Positions 44,767 through 54,619 of a stretch of 64,000 nucleotides of DNA are shown here, one piece after another. This stretch comes from Sphingomonas sp. 67-36. Its GTDB lineage: Bacteria; Pseudomonadota; Alphaproteobacteria; Sphingomonadales; Sphingomonadaceae. Position 1 is the stretch's first letter, and every line of letters begins with the position of its first letter. A model generated the notes under the pieces. It saw only the letters and a list, made by a program, of their open reading frames with translations. It had not been told where the DNA came from and ran no database searches. Location: the NCBI GenBank assembly GCA_001897375.1, contig MKSU01000020.1, positions 1 to 64,000 on the forward strand. The letters run 5' to 3'. Made by a program: the position numbers and the translations under genes.

Positions 44767-45038
44767 ATGTTCGAACAACTGACCATCGCGACGATCACGC
44801 TGCTGCTGATCGTGTCATTGCACGGCGCAGGCCTGCTGAGCCTCGATCGACTGATTCAGGGCATTGAGCATTCAGTCTATTTTTCGACAATCACCTATGC
44901 CACGATCGGCCATGACGACGAAGGACTGATGAAAACTGGCGCCTCGCGGCAGCGATGGAGGGGATAATCGGCGTGATCCTGCTCGGCTGGTCGACGGCAT
45001 TCTTCGTTTCTCTGGCGGGGCGGTTCGGTCACCGATGA
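44767..45038 (+). pseudogene. Ion channel (two-TM K+ channel type), internally deleted and frameshifted
   Basis: ATG 44767 has AGGAAA upstream and opens the first membrane helix (MFEQLTIATITLLLIVSLHG). After about residue 34 the sequence jumps directly to the pore segment GIEHSVYFSTITYATIGHDD, so roughly 60 residues with the middle of the channel are missing. A one-base shift near 44930-44940 then moves the last helix (MEGIIGVILLGWSTAFFVSL) to another frame, which ends at TGA 45036-45038. Two independent lesions make it non-functional. Its stop overlaps the ATG of the MscS gene, which suggests the pair was once translated together. Confidence 0.8.
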
Positions 45039-47470
45039 GTTGCGATGGCGTCTCGCTTCCGCGCACTGCACGCTTCGTTCAGTCATCCCGGATATGGCGC
45101 TTCCTCACGACGCTTGTTGGTGCGGTGCTGTTCGCCGGAGCGGCCCTGGCGCAATCGCCCGTGGCATCGTCGGGCGCAACAGGCGCGGCGCCGGCCTCGC
45201 CGGCCGCACTGCTGCAACAGGCGCAACAAGCTGTCTCCGCGCCGCTCGACAATTTCAGCCTGGATGAGATCCATCGCCTGACGCAATTGCGCGAGCGCGT
45301 CGCTCACCTGCGCGACCTCGCCGGCCAAAAGGCCGACGCCGGCACATTGGAGACGCGCATCCTGCAGGCGCAGATCGCGGCTTTCGGCCCCATACCGGCG
45401 ATCGCCAGGAGCGAGCCGGCGGCGGTCACCGCACGGCGGCAGGCGCTCGATCATGTGCTGTCGGCGCGAATAGGACCGGTGCTCGCCGCGCGCGAAACGG
45501 CGGCCGCCGCGAGCACGCTGGTTCGCGAACTGGACGCGCGGCTTCGCCGGATGCGGCATCACCGACTGTTCAGCTACAATGACTCGCCGCTTGATCCCCG
45601 CGTCTGGGTCAGCGCCGTCACCAGCATATCGCAACGCGCATCGGAAGCCGGTCAGATCTACGCTGCGGCGTGGCACGGGCCGAATGCGAAAGCGGTTCGC
45701 CGTCAGGCGATCGAGGCGGCCGTCCTGATCGTGCTGGGCACGGTGATCGGCGCATGGCTGCTGCGTATGCTGATCGCGCTGATCGATCGCCGCATCGCCG
45801 CATCGCCGAGCCCGCCGAAGCGGTTGCTCTACAATTTGCTGCGCGATGTCGTGGGCGCCGTTCTGCTCACCGTCGCGATCCTGGCGACCTGGGTCGCGGT
45901 GGCGTTGATCCTCGAATCGGTCATGCCGCAAGCGGTGTGGGTCGAATTGACGCGAACGCTGATCATCTCGTCACTGGTGGCGATGATCGCCGGCTGGCTC
46001 GGGCCGAGCATCCTGTTGTCGCCGTTCCCGGAGCTGCGCATCGTTCGGCTCGACGATGCCGACGCGCATCGCGGGCGAACGATCATTCTGTTGCTCGGCA
46101 TCGTCGTCGCGCTCGAAACATTGTTCTCGCTCCTCGAGGAACGCGCCTGGACCGGCAGCGCGTTCGCCAACCTCGTATCGGCGACGATCGTGCTCGGCGG
46201 CGGCTGGCTGTTGCTGCAACTCACCGCGTTGTTCAGACGACGCCACCGGCCGGACGGAAGCGCGGCGAACGCGGACGGCGCGGCGGTGCCGGCCCAGGTC
46301 GACACCCTCGATTTCGTCGGCCCGATCAACCGCGTGATCCGCGTCGTAGTCTTCATATCGGTCGCCGCCGCGCTGCTGGGATTCGTCATGCTCGCACGGT
46401 CGGTGCTGGTCTCGACGATCGTCTCGCTCGCTGTGATCGCCATCGCGGTCTATCTGCAAAGTTCGATCCGGCTTGTCCTCACCCTCCTCGCGCAAGGGCC
46501 GCTCAATCGCTACCGTGGTGTCATTCACCTGCTGCCGATATTGTCGGGGCTGGTGCTGACGTTGCTCACCCTGCCGTTGCTCGCGGTAATCTGGGGATAT
46601 CAGTCGACCGAGATCGTCGATGCGCTGGGCGCGCTGCGCACCGGCATATCGATCGGCGACGTCAAGTTCTCCGCCGGTGACGTCCTGACCTTCGGGATCG
46701 TCTTCCTGGTCGGCTATATCGCGACGCGGTGGGTCCAGCGCATCCTGCGCGCATCGGTCCTGCCGCAATTCGCGCTCGATATCGGCGCACGCTCGGCGCT
46801 CGTGACGATCGCGGGCTATGTCGGCATCGTGCTGGCCGCGATTGTCGCGATCGCCACCACCGGTCTCGACTTCTCGAGCCTCGCCTTCGTGTTCGGCGCG
46901 CTATCGGTCGGGTTGGGCTTCGGTCTCCAGTCGGTGGTCGAGAATTTCACCAGTGGCGTCATCCTGCTGCTCGAACGCCCCGTCCGCGAAGGTGATTCGA
47001 TCGAGGTCGGCGACCATTCCGGCGTCGTGCGCAAGATATCGGTCCGTTCGACGCGGCTGGAAACGGCGGACCGCCATTATATCATCATCCCCAATTCCCA
47101 GCTGATCACCGGCGCGGTGAAGAACCTGAGCCTCGGGGGCGAGGTCGGCCGCATATCGGTCCCCGCAAGCGTGGGCTATGCCAGCGACCTCGACGCGACG
47201 CGGGCGCTGCTGATCGAGATCGCGAAAGCGCACAAGCTCGTGCTGCGGAAACCTGCCCCGTTCGTCACGCTCGACGGATTTGGCGACAGCGCGATCGAAC
47301 TCAATCTGTTCTGCTTCGTCGCCGATGTCACCACCGGCGCCGGCGTTCAGTCAGACCTGCGTTTCACGATCGCCGGCCGCTTCAAGGAACAGGGCATCGA
47401 AATACCGTTCCCGCAACGCGATATTCGCTTCCGAAATGATCTCGCCATCAATTCGCAAGGAAAAGATTGA
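45035..47470 (+). CDS. Large MscS-type mechanosensitive channel (DUF3772-like N-terminus)
   Basis: The 811-aa inner-membrane protein has a signal-like N-terminus. A periplasmic helical region follows (residues about 60-200, DUF3772-like), then about ten membrane helices. The MscS pore region is FGALSVGLGFGLQSVVENFT, followed by SGVILLLERPVREGD and IEVGDHSGVVRKISVRSTRL. The cytoplasmic domain includes IIIPNSQLITGAVKNLS. It is larger than E. coli MscS and resembles the MscM/MscK size class. The ATG overlaps the stop of the decayed channel gene. Confidence 0.9.
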   Translation: MSCDGVSLPRTARFVQSSRIWRFLTTLVGAVLFAGAALAQSPVASSGATGAAPASPAALLQQAQQAVSAPLDNFSLDEIHRLTQLRERVAHLRDLAGQKADAGTLETRILQAQIAAFGPIPAIARSEPAAVTARRQALDHVLSARIGPVLAARETAAAASTLVRELDARLRRMRHHRLFSYNDSPLDPRVWVSAVTSISQRASEAGQIYAAAWHGPNAKAVRRQAIEAAVLIVLGTVIGAWLLRMLIALIDRRIAASPSPPKRLLYNLLRDVVGAVLLTVAILATWVAVALILESVMPQAVWVELTRTLIISSLVAMIAGWLGPSILLSPFPELRIVRLDDADAHRGRTIILLLGIVVALETLFSLLEERAWTGSAFANLVSATIVLGGGWLLLQLTALFRRRHRPDGSAANADGAAVPAQVDTLDFVGPINRVIRVVVFISVAAALLGFVMLARSVLVSTIVSLAVIAIAVYLQSSIRLVLTLLAQGPLNRYRGVIHLLPILSGLVLTLLTLPLLAVIWGYQSTEIVDALGALRTGISIGDVKFSAGDVLTFGIVFLVGYIATRWVQRILRASVLPQFALDIGARSALVTIAGYVGIVLAAIVAIATTGLDFSSLAFVFGALSVGLGFGLQSVVENFTSGVILLLERPVREGDSIEVGDHSGVVRKISVRSTRLETADRHYIIIPNSQLITGAVKNLSLGGEVGRISVPASVGYASDLDATRALLIEIAKAHKLVLRKPAPFVTLDGFGDSAIELNLFCFVADVTTGAGVQSDLRFTIAGRFKEQGIEIPFPQRDIRFRNDLAINSQGKD

Positions 47471-47604
47471 TGGATATCGGTTTCTGACAGCGCGATGTTT
47501 TTCGGCGACCGAAACCATACGATCGGTTGCGTTGAGCCGCCGAGGACGGGAACTGCCATGGCATTCGAAGGGTTGTCGTCTCGACAAGTGCCGAGGAACT
47601 TCTG

Positions 47605-48387
47605 ATGCGCCTGAAGATGACCGCTGCATTCTGCCTGATGGTATCTTCAGGAACGGCAATTGCGCAAACTCCTGGCGATGTGGGAGATCTTGTCGGCGCG
47701 CGCGCCGCAGGCGCTGAAAATGCGCTGCGTTCGCGCGGTTACCAATATGTGCGCGGGCAGACGGGCGATGATCGTGTCTGGACCTATTGGTGGAACGCTC
47801 AATCGCGGACTTGTATCACCGTGGCGACCATGAACGGTCGGTATGACTCGATCACCACATCGCCGGCGCCGGACTGCCGCCAAGCGGTGGCAGGTCCGAC
47901 CACGCTGCCACAATATGTCCCCGGCGGTCCACAGCCGCTTCCGGTGCCGGCACAGCGTCCGGGCCAGCAATGGTTCGACCTTGGCCTCGTTTGCTTTGGC
48001 GAGGGGCAAAAGCCCGCCCTCGCCACCCGGTATGGTTATGCATGGGACTATGACCGGGGCCGATACACCTATGGCAACCGAACCGAGCTTTCGACACAGG
48101 ACTTCGACGCCTCGATCATGATCCAGCTATGGGATGGCGGGGGTCGCATCCGCTTACCCCGCAACCTGATCCCGCCGATCCACTCGCGAGGCGAGAATGG
48201 CTGGTGGGAACTCGACGGGGTCAATCGAGGGCGCGACACCATTACGGCGCAATATCGATTGAACGGGCTCAACAAGCCTCGGCTTATGATCGACCGCCGG
48301 AGCGGACGCATCTCCATCCGTGGCAGCGCGTCTTATGCCTTCTCCGGTATGTGCGACACGGTTGACAATGCCCAGCGCAAGTTCTGA
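47605..48387 (+). CDS. Secreted hypothetical protein
   Basis: The product is 260 aa. After a signal peptide (MRLKMTAAFCLMVSSGTAIA) comes a conserved-looking module: DLVGARAAGAENALRSRGYQ, YVRGQTGDDRVWTYWWNAQS and CITVATMNGRYDSI. A second domain with two Cys and a beta-rich pattern follows (GLNKPRLMIDRRSGRISIRG). The first module recurs in other proteobacterial secreted proteins without known function. GAGGAA precedes ATG 47605. Confidence 0.75.
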   Translation: MRLKMTAAFCLMVSSGTAIAQTPGDVGDLVGARAAGAENALRSRGYQYVRGQTGDDRVWTYWWNAQSRTCITVATMNGRYDSITTSPAPDCRQAVAGPTTLPQYVPGGPQPLPVPAQRPGQQWFDLGLVCFGEGQKPALATRYGYAWDYDRGRYTYGNRTELSTQDFDASIMIQLWDGGGRIRLPRNLIPPIHSRGENGWWELDGVNRGRDTITAQYRLNGLNKPRLMIDRRSGRISIRGSASYAFSGMCDTVDNAQRKF

Positions 48388-48555
48388 CCGCATATGCGGT
48401 ACACCGCGCCGAGCGATGATAAGAATTATGTCTATGCCATATCCTTCCTTTAATTCTAAAGATTGATGCGGCGTCGGTAATTATAAAATGTTGTCCATTG
48501 CGACAGAGTGTACTTTGGCTCTTTATCCTGAGTTTGAGCGGAGAGGTGGATTTGC

Positions 48556-50538
48556 ATGACCAAGGCAAAGTTCCCCAACGTCGATAGCGGCGCGCCTTTC
48601 CGCGTCGAAAACGACACGACCGCCGGTTACTGGCATCACCGCCCGGAAAACACCCTTCCGCCGCCCGACATGATGGGCGCCTATATGCGCAACCGCCCCG
48701 TGCCGGGAAATCAGGTCAAGGGGCGCAAGGCGTGGATCATCGGCAGCGGCATCGCCGGGCTGGCGGCCGCCTTCTACATGATCCGCGACGGCGGCATGGC
48801 GGGCGAGGACATCACCATTCTCGATGCGATGAACATCGAAGGCGGCTCGCTCGACGGGGCCGGCAATCCGGATGACGGCTACATCATCCGCGGCGGCCGC
48901 GAGATGAACTGGAACTACGACAATTTGTGGGACATGTTCCAGGACGTGCAGGCGCTGGAGTTGCCCGAGGGCTACAGCGTTCTCGACGAATACCGGCTGG
49001 TCAACGACAACGACCCGAATTTCTCGAAAGCCCGCCTGATGCACAAGCAGGGCGAGATCCGCGACTTCTCGACGCTGGGCCTGTCGCGCACGCAGCAATG
49101 GGAACTCGTCCGGCTGCTGCTGAAGCGCAAGGAAGACCTCGACGACATCACCATCGAGCAATATTTCAGCGCCGGCTTCCTGGAGACCAACTTCTGGTAT
49201 CTCTGGCGCTCGATGTTCGCGTTCGAGAACTGGCAAAGCCTGCTCGAAATGAAGCTCTACATGCATCGCTTCCTCGACGCCCTCGACGGGCTCACGGACA
49301 TGTCGGCGCTGATCTTCCCTAAATACAACCAGTACGACAGTTTCGTGCGGCCGCTGGTCGAACATCTGAAGAAGAGGGGCGTCAAGGTCCGGTTCGGCAC
49401 ACGCGCCTATGACCTCGACATGGCGATCGACGGCGACACGCGCACGGTGACGGCGATCCGTGCGAAGATCGACGGAAAGGACGACGTGATCGCCGTCGGC
49501 CCGGACGATCTGGTTTTCGCCCTGACCGGATCGATGACCGAAGGCACCGCCTATGGCGACATGGAGACGGCCCCCGTGCTCCAACGCGGCCGGCACGAGC
49601 CCGGCGAGAGCAGCGACTGGATGCTGTGGGAGAATCTCGCGGCCAAATCCCCGGTGTTCGGCAAGCCGGAAAAATTCTACGGCGATATCGAAAAGTCGAT
49701 GTGGGAGTCGGTCACGCTCACCTGCAAGCCTTCGCCGTTCGTGGAGAAGCTGAAGGAACTGTCGGTCAACGATCCCTATTCAGGCAAGACCGTCACCGGC
49801 GGCATCATCACCTTCACCGATTCGAACTGGGTGCTCAGCTTCACCTGCAACCGCCAGCCGCATTTTCCCGACCAGCCCGACGACGTGCTCGTCGTCTGGG
49901 TCTATGCGCTGCTGATGGACAAGGAGGGCAATTACGTCAGGAAGCCGATGCCCGCCTGCACCGGACGGGAAATCATCGCCGAGCTTTGCTATCATCTCGG
50001 GATCGCGGATCAGGTCGATGCGGTTGTCGCCAACACCAAGGCGCGGCTCGCCCTCATGCCTTACATCACCGCCATGTTCATGCCGCGGGCGGCCGGCGAC
50101 CGGCCTCATGTCGTCCCGGCCGGCTGCACGAACCTGGCGCTGATGGGCCAGTTCGTCGAAACCTCCAACGATATCATCTTCACGATGGACAGCTCGATCC
50201 GCACCGCGCGCGTGGGGGTCTACACGCTGCTTGGCCTTCGCAAGCAGGTGCCGGACATCAGCCCCGTGCAATATGATATCCGCACGCTGCTCAAGGCGGC
50301 GCGGGCGCTCAACAATGACGAGCCGTTTCCCGGCGAGCGCCTGCTTCACCGTTTGCTCGACAAGACCTATTTCGCGCACATCCTGCCGCCGCTTCCCGAT
50401 CGGGACGGCTCCCTGCGCGACAGGGCGGAAAGCGAATTGTCGGGGCTGCTCGGCGCCGGCGAACACGCGGTCAGCCGCGTCTCTGGCTGGCTGGAAAAGG
50501 TGCGGGAGAATTTTACCGTCCGACGAAAGGACGGCTGA
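48556..50538 (+). CDS. ohyA: Oleate hydratase
   Basis: The 660-aa FAD-dependent enzyme adds water to cis-9 double bonds of fatty acids to give 10-hydroxy acids. The FAD motif is [20 protein letters not shown] (about residues 59-78) and the conserved loop is [40 protein letters not shown] follows, and then [20 protein letters not shown] near the C-terminal FAD contacts. Length fits the family. GGAGAGG lies about ten bases before ATG 48556. The following guaD and MFS genes are on the same strand. Confidence 0.95.
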   Translation: MTKAKFPNVDSGAPFRVENDTTAGYWHHRPENTLPPPDMMGAYMRNRPVPGNQVKGRKAWIIGSGIAGLAAAFYMIRDGGMAGEDITILDAMNIEGGSLDGAGNPDDGYIIRGGREMNWNYDNLWDMFQDVQALELPEGYSVLDEYRLVNDNDPNFSKARLMHKQGEIRDFSTLGLSRTQQWELVRLLLKRKEDLDDITIEQYFSAGFLETNFWYLWRSMFAFENWQSLLEMKLYMHRFLDALDGLTDMSALIFPKYNQYDSFVRPLVEHLKKRGVKVRFGTRAYDLDMAIDGDTRTVTAIRAKIDGKDDVIAVGPDDLVFALTGSMTEGTAYGDMETAPVLQRGRHEPGESSDWMLWENLAAKSPVFGKPEKFYGDIEKSMWESVTLTCKPSPFVEKLKELSVNDPYSGKTVTGGIITFTDSNWVLSFTCNRQPHFPDQPDDVLVVWVYALLMDKEGNYVRKPMPACTGREIIAELCYHLGIADQVDAVVANTKARLALMPYITAMFMPRAAGDRPHVVPAGCTNLALMGQFVETSNDIIFTMDSSIRTARVGVYTLLGLRKQVPDISPVQYDIRTLLKAARALNNDEPFPGERLLHRLLDKTYFAHILPPLPDRDGSLRDRAESELSGLLGAGEHAVSRVSGWLEKVRENFTVRRKDG

Positions 50539-50587
50539 ACGGCCCTTTCCCGGAATAGCGATCGTCAGACCTGTGCAGCCCGGAGGC

Positions 50588-50602
50588 GATGCGAATCGCA
50601 TC
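50588..50602. promoter_or_regulatory. Perfect 6-bp dyad upstream of guaD
   Basis: GATGCG-AAT-CGCATC lies 62 bases before the guanine deaminase start, a plausible operator position. The regulator is not known; none is encoded nearby. Confidence 0.35.
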
Positions 50603-50664
50603 ATACCAGTGATGTCGCACCAGCGAGAAATGCAAGGTCTTATACACGGCAAGGGAGTGGTGCC

Positions 50665-51987
50665 ATGAAAGCCATCAGGTCTTCGTGCCTGACCTTCACC
50701 GGTGATCCGTTTCTCGCGAATCCGGCCTCCTGCTTCGAGTATATCCCCGATGCGCTGATCCGCATGGAGGCCGGCAAGATCATCGCCGTGGATGCCTATG
50801 ACGCGACGGCGGCGGCGGAGGATGATATCGTCTCCTATCCCGACGCGCTGGTCATGGCCGGTTTCGTCGACTGCCACGTCCATTATCCGCAGACGCAGAT
50901 GATCGGCGCCTTCGGCGAGCATCTGCTCGAATGGCTGAATGCCTACACCTTCGTGGCCGAGCAGCAGTTCGCCGACAAGACTCATGCCGACGCCGTGGCA
51001 AAGGTGTTCCTGCGCGAGCTGCTGCGTGCCGGCACGACGACGGCGGCCGTATATTGTACCGTGCATCCGCAGTCCGTCGATGCGTTCTTCGAGGAATCGG
51101 CGCGCTTCAACACCCGCATGATCGCCGGCAAGGTGATGATGGACCGCAACGCGCCCGACGCGCTGCTGGACACGGCCGAGACGGGATATGCGCAGAGCAA
51201 GGCGCTGCTCGACAAATGGCATGGGAACGGGCGGCAGCTCTACTGCGTTACGCCGCGCTTCGCGCCGTCCTCCACGCCCGAGCAACTCGAAGCGGCCGGC
51301 CGGCTCTGGAAGGAGCATCCGGGCACCTACATGCAGACCCATCTCTGCGAGACGACGGACGAGATCGCGTGGGTCAGGTCGCTCTTCCCGGAGCGCTCCG
51401 GCTATCTCGACGTCTATCACCACGCCGGGCTGACGGGTCCGCGTGCGATCTTCGGACACGCGGTCCACATGGAGGAGGAAGAATTCCGCCAGTGCCATCG
51501 CAGCGGCTCGGCGATCGCACATTGCCCGACGTCGAACCTCTTTCTGGGAAGCGGGCTGTTCCGCGCCTTCGACGCGAAGAAGCCGGAGCGGCCGGTGCGC
51601 ACGGGCGTGGGCACGGATCTCGGCGCCGGCACCAGCTTCTCGCAGCTCCAGACGCTGAACGAGGCCTATAAGGTGTCGGAGTTGAACGGCACCAAGCTGA
51701 CGGCGCTGCACGCCTTCTACCTCGCCACGCGCGGCGGCGCGGAGGCGCTTTACCTGGAGGACCGGATCGGATCGGTCGCGGCGGGCTACGAGGCCGACCT
51801 CGTCGTCATCGACCTTGCGGCCACGCCGCTTTTGAAGTTCCGTATGGGCTATGCCGCCGACATCACGGAGACGCTGTTCGTCCTGATGACGCTCGGCGAC
51901 GATCGCTGCGTGCGAGCGACCTATGTCGCGGGGCAACCCGTCTACGACCGCGATCGCGACCAGGCATTCACCTACGCACCCTGCTGA
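50665..51987 (+). CDS. guaD: Guanine deaminase
   Basis: The 440-aa zinc amidohydrolase converts guanine to xanthine. The metal motif GFVDCHVHYPQTQMIGAFGE carries the HxH. Then come QTHLCETTDEIAWVRSLFPE, YHHAGLTGPRAIFGHAVHME, and SAIAHCPTSNLFLGSGLF with TGVGTDLGAGTSFS supplying the later ligands including the Asp. AAGGGAG precedes ATG 50665. The downstream MFS transporter may bring in purines. Confidence 0.93.
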   Translation: MKAIRSSCLTFTGDPFLANPASCFEYIPDALIRMEAGKIIAVDAYDATAAAEDDIVSYPDALVMAGFVDCHVHYPQTQMIGAFGEHLLEWLNAYTFVAEQQFADKTHADAVAKVFLRELLRAGTTTAAVYCTVHPQSVDAFFEESARFNTRMIAGKVMMDRNAPDALLDTAETGYAQSKALLDKWHGNGRQLYCVTPRFAPSSTPEQLEAAGRLWKEHPGTYMQTHLCETTDEIAWVRSLFPERSGYLDVYHHAGLTGPRAIFGHAVHMEEEEFRQCHRSGSAIAHCPTSNLFLGSGLFRAFDAKKPERPVRTGVGTDLGAGTSFSQLQTLNEAYKVSELNGTKLTALHAFYLATRGGAEALYLEDRIGSVAAGYEADLVVIDLAATPLLKFRMGYAADITETLFVLMTLGDDRCVRATYVAGQPVYDRDRDQAFTYAPC

Positions 51988-52017
51988 GCGAAGCGTATTC
52001 CGGAAAGGAACGAGGCG

Positions 52018-53286
52018 ATGTCCACCCCAGAGATACCCGCTCCAACGGTCTCCGAGGCCGGGCCTTCCGATGGCGCGCAAGCGACACCTTCTCCCGTCCA
52101 TGCCTGGCTCGCTTGGGTGCTCGCCACCGGCTTCGTCGTCTATCTGTTCAACATCCAGACCGGCTATTCCATCGTCAATGTCAACGTGCAGAAGGATGTG
52201 GGGCTGACGCTGACGCAGGTCGGGCTGATCGCCAGCATTTATACGTGGGCCTTCGCGATCTGCCAGTTCTTCGGCGGCGCGCTGCTTGACAGGCTCGGCG
52301 CGCGCCTCGTCATTGTTCCGGCCGTGGCTCTGGTGACGATCGGCGTGTTCGTGTTCTCGATCGCGGACAGCTTCGCCATGCTGGTGGTGAGTCAGCTGAT
52401 CCTCGCGGTCGGCTCGTGCGTTGGCTTCGTCGGGGCGGGCTATGTCGGCGGCCAGTGGTTCGGCATGGCGCGCTACGGCGTCATGTTCGGCCTCGTGCAG
52501 ACGGTCGCCTCGCTGTCGTCGGCCTTCGGCCAGACGGGCATCTCGATCGCCCTGAACGAACTCACCTGGCGCGAGCTGGCGGTGCGGACCGTTTATCTCG
52601 GTATCGTGCTCACGGTGTTGGCAGCGATCTTCGTCCGCAACCCCCGGCCGCTCCGCTCGGCCGATGGCAATCTCATCCAAAGCGTCGGGCGCAGCCTGCT
52701 CGACGTGGCGAAGATCCCGCACATGTGGATCGCCGCCTTGTGGGGTGCCGTTTCCTTCGGAAGCCAGCTCGCCATGGGCGTGGTGTGGGCGCCGAAGCTT
52801 CTCGTCGCCCACGGCATCGGCACGCAGATGGCCGATCTCGGCTCGGCCATGGTGTGGCTGGGCCTTGCGGCGGGCTGCGTCTTCTGGAACCCTTGGGCCG
52901 AACATATCCGCAGCCGGAAAATCCCGGCCTTGACGGGGCTCGCCATCCAGTTCGTCGTGCTGCTGGCGCTTCTCTTTCTTCCGCTTTCTCCGGTTCCCGG
53001 CATCGCGTTGATGTTCCTTTTCGGCCTGGGAAGCTCCGCGCACATGATCGCATTCTCGACCGCTGGAGACGTGGTCGCGGCGAACGAGGTCGGCACCTCC
53101 GCCGCCTTCGTCAACGGCGCCATGTTCATCATGGGGGGGATTCTCGTGTCCCTGCCAGGCTATTGGCTCGCCGGCACGGACGGGACGCTCGGCAACTATC
53201 CCTCCGCCTTCACGCCGTTCCTGGTCCTGCTCGCCGTCGCCATCGTGCTCGCCACCATCCAGCGAGAGACGTTTCCTTCTCGCTGA
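52018..53286 (+). CDS. MFS transporter
   Basis: The product is 422 aa with about twelve hydrophobic segments. The loop 2-3 motif GGALLDRLGARLVIVPAVAL follows the typical MFS pattern (GxLxDRxGxR). The N-terminal 25 residues are polar and disordered. Its position 30 bases after guaD suggests uptake of guanine or a related purine; a fatty acid role linked to ohyA cannot be excluded. AAAGGAA and CGAGG precede ATG 52018. Confidence 0.85.
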   Translation: MSTPEIPAPTVSEAGPSDGAQATPSPVHAWLAWVLATGFVVYLFNIQTGYSIVNVNVQKDVGLTLTQVGLIASIYTWAFAICQFFGGALLDRLGARLVIVPAVALVTIGVFVFSIADSFAMLVVSQLILAVGSCVGFVGAGYVGGQWFGMARYGVMFGLVQTVASLSSAFGQTGISIALNELTWRELAVRTVYLGIVLTVLAAIFVRNPRPLRSADGNLIQSVGRSLLDVAKIPHMWIAALWGAVSFGSQLAMGVVWAPKLLVAHGIGTQMADLGSAMVWLGLAAGCVFWNPWAEHIRSRKIPALTGLAIQFVVLLALLFLPLSPVPGIALMFLFGLGSSAHMIAFSTAGDVVAANEVGTSAAFVNGAMFIMGGILVSLPGYWLAGTDGTLGNYPSAFTPFLVLLAVAIVLATIQRETFPSR

Positions 53287-53486
53287 CGTAAGAAACCCGC
53301 TCGCTGAAGCGTCGAAGGTTCACAGGCCTCCGCTTTCGGCGCACTCCGGGTCCGGCAAAAGAAGGAGCAATATGCCCCGCGGAATCTGCGAGATGAAGGA
53401 GAAACCTGCGGAGCTTCGATCTGTCGACGAACGGTCTTTCCTACAAAGACGCGGACAATCGCGAGACGACGGCGGCGAATGCCTAG

Positions 53487-54331
53487 ACAAACCATTGGGG
53501 GGATATCAGCCGCACTTCCGTGCTGCAATTTCGCGCTAGGGATGTGCTCAACCAGATCGGACTGAACATCGACCCCACCGTCCTCCTCGTCGGGGTGCGG
53601 CGCGACGGCGTCACGGATCGGCACCCGCTCTGCATCGAACCCGAAGACGAAAGCCCGAACGCATTCACCGCTACTGCATTGGCGACGAAGTCAGACAGGC
53701 ACTCGATATCGCAGATGCGGAGCTCGGTCTTCAGGCGTTTTGCAGCAGCGCCCATCCGGTCGACGGCCACTATGTCGTCTGTGCGCTGCAGCTGCCGCGC
53801 GGTCTGTTCGAGCAACTCCCGCCGATCCCTTACGTTTGGATGGACGAGCGGCACGAAGCTTCGTTTCTGAGCCGGTGCATTAATGCGATTCTTGACGATG
53901 CGAAGCGCGTCCTGATTGGGTCGGACCCGGGCCGTGGCGCGGGCGGGCTCGGACTTCGCCCGGCCAACGAATTGGTGCGCGAAGCAGCGGCGTCGTTTTT
54001 GCGCGCGCCGGTGATTGAAGGATCGTTTGCTTATTCGGAAATGTTCCGCGAGCTCAATCAGCTGTCGCAATTGATGTATGAGGGACGCAAGGGGCTAGGC
54101 CGGATGGTGCTCGCCAAGGCGGACGATCCCAACATCGACTATCTGCTCCGCCTCAAGACGGCGGTCCCGTTCACTCAGACCCGATGGGTGCGCAAACTGT
54201 TGCAGATGGCGACGAGCAAAGCCGTACTGGGCGGGGAAAGACGTGACGGTGTCGAGGCGGAAGCGCTGTCTAAAATAACGGCGGATCAATTCGAGGCGCT
54301 TGACGGGGAGTTGCACAACCGTGGAACTTGA
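53487..54331 (+). pseudogene. Decayed gene, possibly a DACNV sensor / diadenylate cyclase-like protein
   Basis: A coding stretch without a normal start (after TAG 53484) reads DISRTSVLQFRARDVLNQIG, then IDPTVLLVGVRRDG. Near 53645-53655 the match shifts into another frame: RYCIGDEVRQALDIADAELG and PRGLFEQLPPIPYVWMDERH. The frame continues as ILDDAKRVLIGSDPGRGAGG, GSFAYSEMFRELNQLSQLMY and LLRLKTAVPFTQTRWVRKLL. It then stops early in an unrelated tail (ITADQFEALDGELHNRGT). The intact part resembles what I remember of the DACNV sensor region of predicted diadenylate-cyclase-like proteins; the cyclase part would be missing. This family call is tentative. The frameshift and truncation are clear. 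Confidence 0.55.
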
Positions 54332-54370
54332 TCGCCTGCTCGGCTCTTTTGGAGACTAAAGGAGAGCCGC

Positions 54371-54619
54371 GTGTCAAGTGCAGCCCGACAGATCGCTGTC
54401 GCCGACGCCCAAGCAGAACAGCCGCGCCTTTCCGGGCGCAAGGCAGCGATAACAGGCGACACCAACGGAATCGGTCGCGCGATCCCGGTGCTGCTCGCCT
54501 CCGAAGAGCAGATGCTGCGCGCGGAGGATATCGCCGTCGCGGCGCACTTCATGCTCACCCGACCGCGCAGGGCCGCCGTCTCCTTCATGCGCGTCGAAAC
54601 GCGGCGCAAGCACCCGTGA
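54371..54619 (+). pseudogene. Short-chain dehydrogenase with internal deletion
   Basis: GTG 54371 has GGAGAG upstream. The N-terminus ends in the cofactor motif LSGRKAAITGDTNGIGRAIP. After LLASEEQ the sequence jumps to an SDR C-terminal segment, MLRAEDIAVAAHFMLTRPRR. About 150 residues including the NNAG, Ser and YxxxK catalytic parts are absent, although the joint is in frame. The 82-aa product cannot be an active dehydrogenase. Its stop overlaps the GTG of the GH130 gene. Confidence 0.8.

Noticed and set aside
48388-48555. Riboswitch or leader before ohyA
   Set aside because: The stretch is AT-rich and probably holds the promoter, but no conserved structure or known riboswitch motif was seen.
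49780-53043. 1087-codon minus-strand frame across ohyA, guaD and the MFS gene
   Set aside because: It is antisense to three well-supported genes, and its translation is low-complexity His/Arg/Asp-rich.
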